DNA from: Rhizobium sp. G21
Lineage (GTDB): Bacteria; Pseudomonadota; Alphaproteobacteria; Rhizobiales; Rhizobiaceae
NCBI RefSeq assembly: GCF_014158035.1
Contig: NZ_JACFXW010000001.1
Coordinates: 2,761,001 to 2,825,000, forward strand
Reading direction: 5' to 3'
DNA: 64,000 bases
The translations under genes were made by a program, and so were the position numbers. The notes below the pieces were generated by a model. That model was not told where the DNA came from, searched no databases, and was given only the letters and a program-made list of their open reading frames with translations. The stretch's first letter is position 1; each line of letters begins with the position of its first letter. Below, piece by piece: positions 46,648-55,843 of this stretch.

Positions 46648-46827
46648 GCCCCCTCTGGCCTGCCGGCCATCTCCCCTCAAGGGGGAGATCGACCCGCGGC
46701 CAGCGCTTCGCCCAAGATCTCAGCTCGCAAGCATGTGCGCAGTTCTGCGACGCTCATGATGGCCGGCGGCGGCCGCTTCTTCCAATCTCCCCGTGAGGGG
46801 AGATGGCCGGCAGGCCAGAGGGGGTAG
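46648..46827. repeat. RIME-like intergenic palindromic element (copy 1, inside the fds operon)
   Basis: Two hairpins, ATCTCCCCTCAAGGGGGAGAT (first 20 bases at 46669) and the similar one at 46785-46804, are each preceded or followed by the arms CCCCCTCTGGCCTGCCGGCC and its inverse (46649 and about 46805-46824). The pair makes one large inverted element. The same design occurs at 49788-49959. It resembles the RIME repeats of rhizobia. Confidence 0.8.
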
Positions 46828-46880
46828 CCCCTCACGCCGGCGTCAATCCACTTTCCAGACCTTCAACCAGGAGGCCTTCC

Positions 46881-49763
46881 ATGCCCCTCGTTTCTGAAAT
46901 CGACTACGGCACCCCGGCGTCCAGGTCCGAAAAGACAGTCACGCTGACCATCGACGGCCAGACGATCAGCGTGCCCGAGGGCACGTCCATCATGCGCGCC
47001 TCGATGGAAGCCGGCATTCAGGTGCCGAAACTCTGCGCCACCGACATGGTCGACGCCTTCGGCTCCTGCCGCCTCTGTCTGGTGGAGATCGAGGGCCGCA
47101 ACGGCACGCCGGCCTCCTGCACCACGCCGGCGGTGGACGGCCTCGTCGTTCACACCCAGACTTCGCGGCTGAAGGACATCCGCAAGGGGGTGATGGAGCT
47201 CTATATCTCCGATCATCCGCTCGACTGTCTCACCTGCGCGGCCAATGGCGATTGCGAGTTGCAGGATATGGCCGGCGCGGTCGGTCTGCGCGACGTGCGC
47301 TACGGTTATGAGGGCGACAATCACGTCAAGGCGCGCTCGACTGGCGGCGAGGTCAACGCCCGCTGGATGGCCAAGGACGAGAGCAATCCCTATTTCACCT
47401 ATGACCCTTCCAAATGCATCGTATGTTCGCGCTGCGTGCGCGCCTGCGAGGAAGTGCAGGGCACGTTCGCGCTGACCATCGAGGGCCGCGGCTTCGACAG
47501 CCGCGTGTCGCCCGGCATGCATGAGCAGTTCCTGAATTCCGAATGCGTCTCCTGCGGCGCCTGCGTGCAGGCCTGCCCTACCGCGACGCTGACGGAAAAG
47601 TCGGTGATCGAGATTGGTCAGCCCGAACATTCCAAGGTCACCACCTGCGCCTATTGCGGCGTCGGCTGTTCCTTCAAGGCGGAAATGCGCGGCGAAGAAC
47701 TGGTGCGCATGGTCCCTTGGAAGGATGGCAAGGCCAATCGCGGCCATTCCTGCGTCAAGGGCCGTTTCGCCTATGGCTACGCCACCCACAAGGATCGCAT
47801 CCTCAATCCGATGATCCGCGAAAAGATCTCCGATCCCTGGCAAGAAGTCACCTGGGCGGAGGCCTATGCGCATGTCGCCTCGGAGTTCCGCCGCATCCAA
47901 TACCAGTATGGCCGCGAGTCGATCGGCGGCATCACCTCGTCGCGCTGCACCAATGAAGAAACCTATCTGGTGCAGAAGCTGATCCGCGCCGGCTTCGGCA
48001 ACAACAATGTCGATACCTGCGCCCGCGTCTGCCATTCGCCCACCGGCTATGGCCTCGGCCAGGCCTTCGGCACTTCAGCCGGCACGCAGGATTTCGACTC
48101 GGTCGAACACACCGATGTCGTCATCGTCATCGGCGCCAATCCGACCGAAGGCCATCCGGTGTTCGGCTCGCGCCTCAAGAAGCGCCTGCGCCAGGGCGCC
48201 AAGCTGATCGTCATCGATCCGCGCAAGATCGAGCTCGTCTCCTCGCCGCATGTGAAGGCGGACTATCACCTGCCGCTGAAGCCCGGCACGAACGTCGCCG
48301 TGGTGACCTCGCTCGCCCATGTCATCGTCACCGAAGGCCTGTTCGATGAGGCCTTCATCCGCGAACGCTGCGACTGGTCGGAATTCGAGGACTGGGCGGA
48401 GTTCGTTTCCGACGAGCGCCATAGCCCTGAAGCGCTCGCCGCCGTCACCGGCGTCGATCCGGAACTGGTGCGCGGCGCAGCCCGTCTGTTCGCCCGCGGC
48501 GGCAATGGCGCGATCTATTACGGTCTGGGCGTCACCGAACACAGCCAGGGTTCCACCACCGTCATGGCCATCGCCAATCTCGCCATGGCCACCGGCAATA
48601 TCGGCCGGCCGGGCGTCGGCGTGAACCCGCTGCGCGGCCAGAACAATGTCCAGGGCTCCTGCGACATGGGCTCCTTCCCGCATGAACTGCCGGGCTACCG
48701 GCATGTGTCCGACGACGCCACCCGGTCCGTGTTCGAAAAACTCTGGGGCGTTACGCTCAGTAACGAGCCGGGCCTGCGCATTCCCAACATGCTGGACGCC
48801 GCCGTCGAAGGCACGTTCAAGGGCATCTATATCCAGGGCGAAGACATTCTGCAGTCCGACCCCGACACCAAGCATGTGTCGGCGGGTCTGGCGGCGATGG
48901 AATGCGTCGTGGTTCAGGATCTCTTCCTCAACGAGACGGCCAATTACGCCCATGTCTTCCTGCCCGGCTCGACCTTTCTTGAGAAGGACGGCACCTTCAC
49001 CAATGCCGAGCGCCGCATCAATCGCGTGCGTAAGGTCATGAGCCCGAAAAACGGTTACGCCGATTGGGAAGTCACCCAGCATCTCGCCCAGGCGATGGGT
49101 CTCAACTGGACCTACCGCCATCCCTCCGAGATCATGGCCGAGATCGCCGCGACGACGCCCAGCTTCGCCGGCGTCAGCTATGATTACCTCGAAAAGATGG
49201 GCTCGGTGCAGTGGCCCTGCAACGAGAAGGCCCCCGAAGGTTCGCCGATCATGCATGTCGACGGCTTCGTGCGCGGCAAGGGCAAGTTCATCCGCACCGA
49301 ATATGTGGCGACCGACGAGAAGACCGGCCCGCGCTTCCCGCTGCTGCTCACCACCGGCCGCGTGCTCAGCCAGTACAATGTCGGGGCGCAGACGCGCCGC
49401 ACCGGCAACACCGCCTGGCATCCCGAGGACCGGCTGGAAATCCATCCGCATGACGCCGAAAATCGCGGCATCCGCGAGGGCGACTGGGTGCGTCTGGCCT
49501 CGCGCGCCGGCGAGACGTCACTCCGGGCGCTGATCACCGACAAGGTCGCTCCGGGCGTGGTCTACACCACCTTCCATCACCCGGTGACCCAGGCAAACGT
49601 CATCACCACGGATTTCTCGGATTGGGCGACCAATTGTCCGGAATACAAGGTGACGGCGGTGCAGGTGTCGCCGTCGAACGGTCCGTCGGAATGGCAGGAA
49701 GACTATAGCGAACTCTCCAGGCTCAGCCGCCGCATCGCCGGCAAGCTGGAAGCTGCGGAGTAA
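46881..49763 (+). CDS. fdsA: NAD-dependent formate dehydrogenase alpha (catalytic) subunit FdsA
   Basis: This 960-residue molybdopterin enzyme oxidises formate to CO2. The start MPLVSEIDYG at 46881 is chosen. In order, it has an N-terminal [2Fe-2S] ferredoxin domain (CATDMVDAFGSCRLC), a His/Cys cluster (DCLTCAANGDCELQD), two [4Fe-4S] motifs (CIVCSRCVRACEE, CVSCGACVQACPT), a further CAYCGVGC cluster and the bis-MGD catalytic domain. NVDTCARVCHSPT shows cysteine, not selenocysteine, as the molybdenum ligand. The length is normal. It lies between two RIME-like elements, with fdhD and fdsD downstream. Confidence 0.95.
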   Translation: MPLVSEIDYGTPASRSEKTVTLTIDGQTISVPEGTSIMRASMEAGIQVPKLCATDMVDAFGSCRLCLVEIEGRNGTPASCTTPAVDGLVVHTQTSRLKDIRKGVMELYISDHPLDCLTCAANGDCELQDMAGAVGLRDVRYGYEGDNHVKARSTGGEVNARWMAKDESNPYFTYDPSKCIVCSRCVRACEEVQGTFALTIEGRGFDSRVSPGMHEQFLNSECVSCGACVQACPTATLTEKSVIEIGQPEHSKVTTCAYCGVGCSFKAEMRGEELVRMVPWKDGKANRGHSCVKGRFAYGYATHKDRILNPMIREKISDPWQEVTWAEAYAHVASEFRRIQYQYGRESIGGITSSRCTNEETYLVQKLIRAGFGNNNVDTCARVCHSPTGYGLGQAFGTSAGTQDFDSVEHTDVVIVIGANPTEGHPVFGSRLKKRLRQGAKLIVIDPRKIELVSSPHVKADYHLPLKPGTNVAVVTSLAHVIVTEGLFDEAFIRERCDWSEFEDWAEFVSDERHSPEALAAVTGVDPELVRGAARLFARGGNGAIYYGLGVTEHSQGSTTVMAIANLAMATGNIGRPGVGVNPLRGQNNVQGSCDMGSFPHELPGYRHVSDDATRSVFEKLWGVTLSNEPGLRIPNMLDAAVEGTFKGIYIQGEDILQSDPDTKHVSAGLAAMECVVVQDLFLNETANYAHVFLPGSTFLEKDGTFTNAERRINRVRKVMSPKNGYADWEVTQHLAQAMGLNWTYRHPSEIMAEIAATTPSFAGVSYDYLEKMGSVQWPCNEKAPEGSPIMHVDGFVRGKGKFIRTEYVATDEKTGPRFPLLLTTGRVLSQYNVGAQTRRTGNTAWHPEDRLEIHPHDAENRGIREGDWVRLASRAGETSLRALITDKVAPGVVYTTFHHPVTQANVITTDFSDWATNCPEYKVTAVQVSPSNGPSEWQEDYSELSRLSRRIAGKLEAAE

Positions 49764-49787
49764 GGTTAGTGTTTGCGGATAGAGTTC

Positions 49788-49959
49788 ACCCCCTCTGCCC
49801 TGCCGGGCATCTCCCCTCAAGGGGGAGTTCGGCAAGAGGCGTGGACACCGCCCTGCGCTTGCGCCTGCTCCTGAGCAACGAACTTTTGAGATGCCCGCCG
49901 AGAGAGCCCCAGCCAATCTCCCCCTTGAGGGGGAGATGTCCGGCAGGACAGAGGGGGTA
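49788..49959. repeat. RIME-like intergenic palindromic element (copy 2, before fdhD)
   Basis: It has the same layout as the copy at 46648: CCCCCTCTGCCCTGCCGGGC, a CTCCCCTCAAGGGGGAG hairpin, a spacer, then a second hairpin and the inverse arm ending GACAGAGGGGGTA. It occupies the gap between fdsA and fdhD and reaches into the most likely fdhD start region. The two copies are about 80 percent alike in the palindromic arms by eye, while the spacers differ. Confidence 0.8.
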
Positions 49960-50794
49960 TGCCCCTTGCCTGAAGCGCTTGACCCCTCCCGCCGCGTCCC
50001 CGACCTCATCTTCCGGAACGACCGCTTCTCGCAAGATCACCGCATCGTCGCCGAAGAAAGCGCCGTCGCTCTCTCCTATGGCGGCTCCACCGAAGCGGTG
50101 ATGATGGCCACCCCCGCTGATCTCGAGGATTTCGCCATCGGCTTCTCGTTATCGGAAGGCTTTGTCACTGATATCGGCGAGATCGAATCGATCGCCATCG
50201 AGCCCGCCTCAGGCGGCGTCGACCTGCAGATCGCGCTCAGCGACGATCTGGACCTGACGCTCCGCGCCCGCCGCCGGGCCAAGGCCGGCCCTGTTGGTTG
50301 TGGGTTGTGCGGGGTGGAATCGATCGAGGAGGCGCTGAAGCCCGCCGCCGACGTCTCCACCGCCAGCCTCCGCCTCGCGCCCGCCGACATCGCTCGCGCC
50401 ATGGCGGAACTGACGCCGCGCCAGCCGCTCAACGCAGAGACCCGCGCGGTCCACGCCGCGGCCTTCTACATTCCCGGTCAGGGCCTCGTCGCCGTGCGCG
50501 AAGATGTCGGGTCACAACGCGCTCGACAAGCTGATCGGCGCGCTGGCCCGAGCCGGCGTCGATGGCGCATCCGGCGCTGTGATCATGACCTCGCGGCTCT
50601 CGGTCGAGCTGGTTCAGAAGACGGCCAAGCTGGGCTCGGGAGCGCTTATCGGCATTTCCGCCCCCACCGCTCTGGCCATCGACATGGCCGCCCGCGCCAG
50701 CATGACGCTCGTGGCGCTGGCGCGCGGCGAGGATTTCGACATTTTCACCGGCCAAGACCGGATCATCACGGGAGACAAAGCCGATGCAGCCTGA
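49936..50794 (+). CDS. fdhD: Formate dehydrogenase accessory sulfurtransferase FdhD, frameshifted
   Basis: FdhD transfers sulfur from IscS to the molybdenum cofactor before insertion into formate dehydrogenase. Recognisable are ALSYGGSTEAVMMATPADLEDFAIGFSLSEGFV, GPVGCGLCGVESIEEA (the catalytic CGLC) and, after the break, HNALDKLIGA with GAVIMTSRLSVELVQK. At 50509-50511 the frame is lost: the motif EDVGRHN is reduced by two bases. The corrected product is about 285 residues. The start is uncertain: ATG 49936 lies inside the RIME-like element, and a TTG near 49964 would avoid it. The fdsD gene overlaps its end by 11 bases. Confidence 0.87.
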
Positions 50795-51017
50795 CAAGCT
50801 CGTGCGCATGGCCAACCAGATCGCCACTTTCTTTCTGTCGCAGCCCGAAGCCGAGCGCGCCCCCGGCGTCGCTGCGCATATCAACAAGTTCTGGGAACCG
50901 CGCATGCGCCGCGCCTTTCTCGACCATGTCGACGACGGCGGCGAGGGGCTGTTGCCGCTGGTCATCGAGGCGGCAAAACTGGTCAAGCGTCCGGAGCCGC
51001 TGAAGGCGGCGGGGTGA
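50784..51017 (+). CDS. fdsD: Formate dehydrogenase delta subunit FdsD
   Basis: The 77-residue protein matches the small FdsD family: KLVRMANQIATFFLSQPEAERAPGVAAHINKFWEPRMRRAFLDHV is the conserved core. It is associated with FdsGBA and required for full activity in characterised systems, though its exact role is unclear. It closes the operon, overlapping the end of fdhD by 11 bases, which supports the corrected fdhD frame. No obvious terminator follows. Confidence 0.92.
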   Translation: MQPDKLVRMANQIATFFLSQPEAERAPGVAAHINKFWEPRMRRAFLDHVDDGGEGLLPLVIEAAKLVKRPEPLKAAG

Positions 51018-51121
51018 TCAATCCCGCTGCGCTGTTGCCGACATAATCTGTCTCCACTCTGCACCAACGCTCGACATCCTCTGGGGCGTCGAACGGAGAG
51101 ACTCGCGGCGCAATGTTCGCA

Positions 51122-51559
51122 CTATGCGATGGCCTCAACGCCAATCACCTCAATCTCGAACGCACTGAAATGCCGCATATTTCGTGTGACGACGGTAAGT
51201 TGGTGATATTTCGCCGTTCCGGCGATCATCGCATCTGAAGCGCCAGGATTGAAACCATCGGTGATAGCCTTGGCTTCGAATTCTCCGGAAACCCTGGCCA
51301 CGGCTGCATCGACCGGCAAGATGAAATCTCCGAGCTTCGTGACGAGCGATTGCAGCCATTGTTCGAGGCTGCGGGCCTTACGTACAGCGCCCTTGCCCTC
51401 CAATAGTCGAACGCCTTTTTCAATTTCGTGGATCGACACGGCTGAGATGAAGATCCGGCTCTCCCGCGCTTCCGCCCAGACAACAAAACCTTCCGGCACA
51501 TTCACGCGCCCCGGAGCAAGCAGGGAGAGCACATCGGTATCGAACAGATAGCCGCTCAA
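51122..51559 (-). CDS. PIN-domain toxin (VapC-like)
   Basis: This 145-residue PIN-domain ribonuclease starts MSGYLFDTDVLSLLAPG, with the first acidic metal ligand in DTD. Further acidic residues lie in HEIEKG and GASDAMIAGTA, and the C-terminus has VTRNMRHFSAFEIEVI, all VapC hallmarks. Toxins of this type cleave RNA when free. It lies behind its antitoxin on the minus strand with a four-base overlap. It sits 100 bases after fdsD, facing the fds operon. Confidence 0.88.
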   Translation of the reverse strand: MSGYLFDTDVLSLLAPGRVNVPEGFVVWAEARESRIFISAVSIHEIEKGVRLLEGKGAVRKARSLEQWLQSLVTKLGDFILPVDAAVARVSGEFEAKAITDGFNPGASDAMIAGTAKYHQLTVVTRNMRHFSAFEIEVIGVEAIA

Positions 51560-51822
51560 AGATCGATCTCGCGGGAAGGCATTCTGTTCCGTGAGAAAAT
51601 CTCGTCGTCGAGATCGATATCGACCGGAAAGCGCTTGAGGTGATCGACCAGACTCGGGCGGTCCGCATCCAGAGCGCGCCTCGCCGCCTCCGCCGCCTCC
51701 AGGCTGACCAAAACCGCGGCAGGTTTACCGTGCCGAGTGATGGTCACGAATACGCCGGACGCCGCCTCATCCACCAGTCCCGACAGAGCCGCCTTGGCTT
51801 CCTTCACACCGACACTGGCCAT
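51556..51822 (-). CDS. Phd/YefM-family antitoxin
   Basis: The 88-residue antitoxin (start ATG 51822, MASVGVKEAKAALSGLVDEAASG) has the Phd/YefM N-terminal DNA-binding fold, with VFVTITRHGKPAAVLVSLEAAEAARRAL as its core, and an acidic C-terminal tail that would bind the toxin. The start matches family length; an upstream ATG at 51900 would add an unrelated leader. It overlaps the PIN toxin by four bases. Confidence 0.88.
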   Translation of the reverse strand: MASVGVKEAKAALSGLVDEAASGVFVTITRHGKPAAVLVSLEAAEAARRALDADRPSLVDHLKRFPVDIDLDDEIFSRNRMPSREIDL

Positions 51823-51959
51823 AGAACTATCTCCGCTGTGACCACAAGAGACCACAATATAGTCTTCTTGCGTGCAATTCACAACGCCCATGTCCACCAC
51901 ACTCCTGTCATGCTAGGAGGCGCTAAACCACGACCTTCCTCAAGTCCGAGACCACCTCC

Positions 51960-52463
51960 ATGCCCGCCGCCCTCTATTCCGATCTCACCGCCGACCTCCG
52001 CTCACTCCTGACCGAACTCGCCCAGACGCCCGAGCGCTTCCAGAGTTGGGACGTCCATATTGAGCTGGCCGCCGCGGGCGGGTTGGTGGTGTTGCAGACC
52101 AAGCGGGCCAAGGGCGTGGTCGACAGTTTGTTCTGGGGCCGTCCGCCCAAGGCTGCGGAGAACCGCCAGCTGCCCGAGGCGGCTGCTCACGCCGCCATCG
52201 ACCGCTTTCTCGGTCTCGGCGCGCATCTCGCCCTCGCCGACGCCTTGCCGGCCGGCGTGACGCTCGACGAGAATTTTCCGCACTGCGCAGTCCGGCTTGC
52301 CTATCGCAAGAAGGCCGCGGCGAAATCGCGCTCGCTGTCGATGATCTTCATCGGCTTCAATGTTGCGGACGATGCGCAAGCCTATGCGACGCAAGCGGGC
52401 GAGACCCTGCCTTTGGCCTCGGCCCGACCGCTGATGACCGACAGACTTCATGAGTGGCGATAG
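51960..52463 (+). CDS. Hypothetical protein
   Basis: This 167-residue soluble protein is not recognised. It has an alternating pattern of helices and strands, with the segments GGLVVLQTKRAKGVVDSLFWGRPP and HCAVRLAYRKKAAAKSRSLSMIFIGF. There is no signal peptide or membrane segment. The GC-rich codon use matches the neighbours. It is isolated between the antitoxin gene on the other strand and cheW, 93 bases further on. I see no motif that gives a function. Confidence 0.6.
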   Translation: MPAALYSDLTADLRSLLTELAQTPERFQSWDVHIELAAAGGLVVLQTKRAKGVVDSLFWGRPPKAAENRQLPEAAAHAAIDRFLGLGAHLALADALPAGVTLDENFPHCAVRLAYRKKAAAKSRSLSMIFIGFNVADDAQAYATQAGETLPLASARPLMTDRLHEWR

Positions 52464-52555
52464 CCGCCAGCCGCAAGGCCCCCGCGCCAGCCTTGCGCCA
52501 GTTTTGCCCGCTATAGCGATAGAACAATATCATCTGTCGTCGCGGGGGTCGGGGC

Positions 52556-53064
52556 GTGAGCATCAATATCGGTATGAGCGGATCTTTGGAAATCATCGCC
52601 TTCAGAGTCAATGACCAATCCTTCTGCGTGAAGACCGGCTCGATCCGGGAAATTCGCGGCTGGGCCCCGGTCACGCCCATCCCGCATTCGCCTTACGAAG
52701 TGCTGGGCGTCATCAATCTGCGCGGCACGGTCATTCCGATCATCGATCTCGCCGTCAAACTCGGCATGCCCGGCACCGAAGCCTCCGAACGCAGCGCCAT
52801 CATCGTCACCGACGTCAACAAAATGACCGTCGGCCTCTTGGTCGAAGGCGTTTCCGACATCCTCACCGTGCCGGCCGACAGCCTGCAGCCGATCCCGACC
52901 AGCGCCGGCCAGAGCACCGCTTTTGCAGACGGCATTCTGGCGCATCAGAACCAGATGATCTGTTTCCTCAATCTCGAAAACCTGTTCTCCAGCACGCTCG
53001 CCTATGAAGGCGGCGGGGGCAGTTGCCGCAGGCGGCAGGCGCCGGCGGCTGGGAAGAGTTCTGA
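52556..53064 (+). CDS. cheW: CheW-like chemotaxis coupling protein, frameshifted near its C-terminus
   Basis: This is a single CheW domain of about 170 residues that links chemoreceptors to CheA. VNDQSFCVKTGSIREIRGW and GVINLRGTVIPIIDLAVKLG are characteristic. As written the frame runs past the terminator to 53389. Adding one G to the five-G run at 53015-53019 gives QLPQAAGAGGWEEF and TGA at 53062-53064, 29 bases before a strong terminator, so this reading is preferred. The ending GWEEF resembles the NWETF-type tether pentapeptide of receptors. No other che gene is in the window, so the partner is elsewhere. Confidence 0.85.
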
Positions 53065-53092
53065 TCGGATAGCTTTGGCTTATGGAATACCG

Positions 53093-53123
53093 ATCGCCGA
53101 TCTCGCAAGAGGTCGGCGATTTT
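53093..53123 (+). terminator. Rho-independent terminator of cheW
   Basis: An ATCGCCGATCTC stem pairs with GAGGTCGGCGAT (12 bp with one T-G wobble) over a GCAA tetraloop and is followed by TTTT. It lies 29 bases after the corrected cheW stop and would interrupt the uncorrected reading. Confidence 0.85.
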
Positions 53124-53133
53124 GCATTTTAGC

Positions 53134-53240
53134 AACCTCTCCTTCGTCACCCTCGGGCTTGTCCCGAGGGTCTAAGACATCGAACGAAATCAAGACGTTG
53201 CAGATGCTCGGGACAGGCCCGAGCATGACGACGGAGGGGG
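53134..53240. repeat. Paired palindromic repeat (CCTCGGGCTTGTCCCGAGG type)
   Basis: Two imperfect hairpins, CCTCGGGCTTGTCCCGAGGG and GCTCGGGACAGGCCCGAGC, face each other about 45 bases apart, bounded by TCGTCA and TGACGACGGAG. A very similar element occurs at 60009-60112. It is a widespread type of intergenic repeat in Hyphomicrobiales and lies between cheW and the convergent epimerase gene. Confidence 0.75.
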
Positions 53241-53243
53241 CTT

Positions 53244-54489
53244 TTACTCTTCCGTCACCGTCAGCCCGACCTGCTCGTCCAGGATCATCCGGGTTAGCGA
53301 GCCATCGGCGGGATAGAGCGGGATCAGGCAGGCCTGCAGCGCATGGTAAATGTCGCCATTGCCGGGGAAGATCTCATGCGCCGGCGTAAGCGTCTCGGTC
53401 AGTTCCTCATGCCAGCCGCCTCTCGCGTGATCGAGGTGGTTCATGGCGATCTTGTTCCAGATCAGCCGGTAGCAATCCTCATGCATGTCGGAGGGCACAT
53501 GGCGGATGAGATAGGCGGCGGCGGCGGCGCCTTCGCACATTGGCCACCAGAGTTTCATGCGTTTGGCCGGCTGGCCCTCCCAATCCAGCGTGTAGAAGAA
53601 GCCGCCATGCTTGCCGTCCCAGCCGAGCGCCATGGCCTGGGCGAACAATGCCTGCGCCGCCTCGGGAATCCAGTCGAGCTTGCGGTCGCCGAGCGCATAG
53701 AGCTGCAGGATCAGCCGCGCCCATTCCAGAGCATGCCCCGGCGTCGTGCCGGAGGGCCGGAACATCTCGTTCCCCGGTAATCCTTGAGAAGCGTCCAGTT
53801 CTCGTCGAAATGTTCGCCGACCACGAAGCCCGCTTCCCGCGCCTTGCGGTTGATGATCAGATCGGCGATGCGCTCGGCCATCTTCAGATAGCCCTCGTCC
53901 TCGGTCGCCTCATAGGCGGCCATCAGCGCTTCGGTGAGATGCATGTTGGAGTTCTGGCCGCGATAGCCGGCAACCGGCGTCCAGTCGGCTGAAAATTCCT
54001 CCGCGATGGCGTGGCGTGGCTTTCTTCCCAGAATTTGGTTTCGAGAATGGTGGTGACATCCTCCAGCATCGGATCGGCGAGCGGATGGCCGACCAGCAGC
54101 GCCGAGGAGGCGGCGAGCAGCACGAAAGCGTGGCCATAGCCCTGCTTGGTGGCGTCGACGGGGCCGTTGTCGTCCACCGACCAGAAATAGCCGCCATGTT
54201 CCGCATCGCGATGCCGCTCCCAGATGAAGCGCATGCCGTGATCGATGAGATCGGCGCAGCCGGGGCGGCCCATCAGATGGCCGATCACCATGCAATGGAC
54301 CATGCGGGCGGCGAGATGGACGGGGCGGACGGGATTGTCGGCGTTGAGCACCGCGCCGTCAGGGCCGAATTCGAAAAAGCCGCCGTTCGGATTGATCGAG
54401 CGGAACTGGAAATAATCGAACAGCTTGCCGGCTTCCGCCTTCAGCCAGTCGCGATGGGTGGGCAGATCGAGCCAGCTGGTCGCGCTCAT
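53244..54489 (-). CDS. N-acylglucosamine 2-epimerase (AGE) family sugar isomerase, two frameshifts
   Basis: This (alpha/alpha)6-barrel sugar epimerase/isomerase family includes GlcNAc 2-epimerase and mannose isomerase. From ATG 54489 it reads to EESHA, breaks near 54010 (one base lost), continues HAIAEEFSADWTPVAGYRGQNSNMHLTEA, breaks again at the four-C run 53772-53775 and resumes NEMFRPSGTTPGHALEWARLILQL. The catalytic-face His residues lie in GQNSNMHLTEA and TTPGHALEW. Corrected length is about 414 residues. The substrate is not certain. It follows the amidohydrolase on the same strand after 35 bases. Confidence 0.8.
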
Positions 54490-54524
54490 GGTCGGGGTCT
54501 CCTCCCTAAATAGTCTTTTTGGTT

Positions 54525-55693
54525 TCAGCCGAGTTCGGCCAGTCGCGTTTCGGCGAGCTTCACCCAATAGGACACGCCATAGGGGATGATCTCGTCGTTG
54601 AAATCGTAGCGTGGATTGTGAAGCCCCGCGCTGTCGCCATTGCCGATGAAGATGAAATTGCCGGGCCGGGCGTTGAGCATATAGGAGAAATCCTCCCCGC
54701 CCATCATCGCCGAGCCCTCGCCGTCGACATTCGGCGCGCCGGCGATCTCGGTTGCGATGCGCACGGCGGCGTCGGTCTGTGCGCCGTGATTGACGGTGAC
54801 CGGGTAGCCGGTATGCACCCGCACGTCGGCTTCCGCGCCGAGCGCGACCGCCACGCCCTTGACGATCTCCTTCAGCCGCGTCTGCGCCTGGCTGCGCTGC
54901 TCGGCGTTCAGCGTGCGGATCGTGCCGCCGAGATGGGCTTCGTCGGGGATGACGTTCATCGCCGTGCCGGCGTTGAATTTCGTGACCGTCACCACGGTGG
55001 ATTCGAACGGATCGGTGACGCGCGAGACGATGGTCTGCAGCGCCGAGACGATCTGGGCGGCGATGACGATCGGATCGACGCCGCGATGCGGCAACGCCGC
55101 ATGCGCGCCCTTGCCGCGCACGGTGATCAGGAATTCGTCGGTCGAGGCCATGATCGGCCCCTTGCGGGTGGCGAATTTGCCGATCTCCAGGCCCGGCAGA
55201 TTGTGCATGCCATAGACTTCGGCGATGCCGAAACGCTCCATCATGCCGTCGCGCACCATGGCGTCGCCGCCGCCGCCGCCCTCTTCGGCCGGCTGGAAGA
55301 TCACCGCCACGGAACCAGCGAAATTCCGCGTCTCGGCGAGATAGCGGGCCGCGCCGAGCAGCATGGCGGTGTGTCCGTCATGGCCGCAGGCATGCATCTT
55401 GCCGGGCGTTTTGGAGGCCCAGGGCTTGCCGCTGATCTCGGTCATCGGCAGCGCGTCCATGTCGGCGCGCAGGCCGACCACCGGACCATCTCCTTGGCGC
55501 CCTTGATCAGCCCGACCACCCCGGTGCGGCCCAGGCCCTCGACCACCTCGTCGACGCCGAAGTCGCGCAGTTTGGCGGCGGCGAAAGCGGCCGTCCGCAC
55601 CACGTCGTAATTCAGTTCCGGATGTTCATGAATGTCGCGGCGCCAGGCGGCGATTTCCGCCTGCATTTCGCCGGCGCGGTTGAGGATGGGCAT
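54525..55693 (-). CDS. M20-family amidohydrolase (hippurate/N-acyl-amino-acid type), frameshifted
   Basis: This zinc-dependent amidohydrolase releases amino acids from N-acyl conjugates. Motifs are [21 protein letters not shown] (metal ligands), [18 protein letters not shown] (catalytic Glu) and [16 protein letters not shown]. The start is [27 protein letters not shown] at 55693. One G is lost at 55492-55493, breaking the protein between GLIKG and [15 protein letters not shown]. The corrected product is about 389 residues, usual for M20D. It is co-directional with the AGE gene. Confidence 0.88.
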
Positions 55694-55843
55694 TCCAGGC
55701 GATCCTTTCTCGGAGCGTCGACGCGCGGGGAGGCGCGAAAATGACCGGAAGAATAAAATACTTCTGCCATCTCCTTGCCATATAGGCTAAATACCGCCCG
55801 GTAAAGAAAGTTCTATGATGGCGATCGACGAGGCGAAGACGCG

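Noticed and set aside
46863..49451. Long minus-strand frames (390 and 458 codons) opposite fdsA
   Set aside because: Shadow frames of the highly biased fdsA codon pattern; no recognisable protein.
53065..53389. Extension of the CheW reading frame past the terminator
   Set aside because: It passes through a strong terminator and a palindromic repeat and encodes no CheW sequence; the one-base correction ends the protein earlier.
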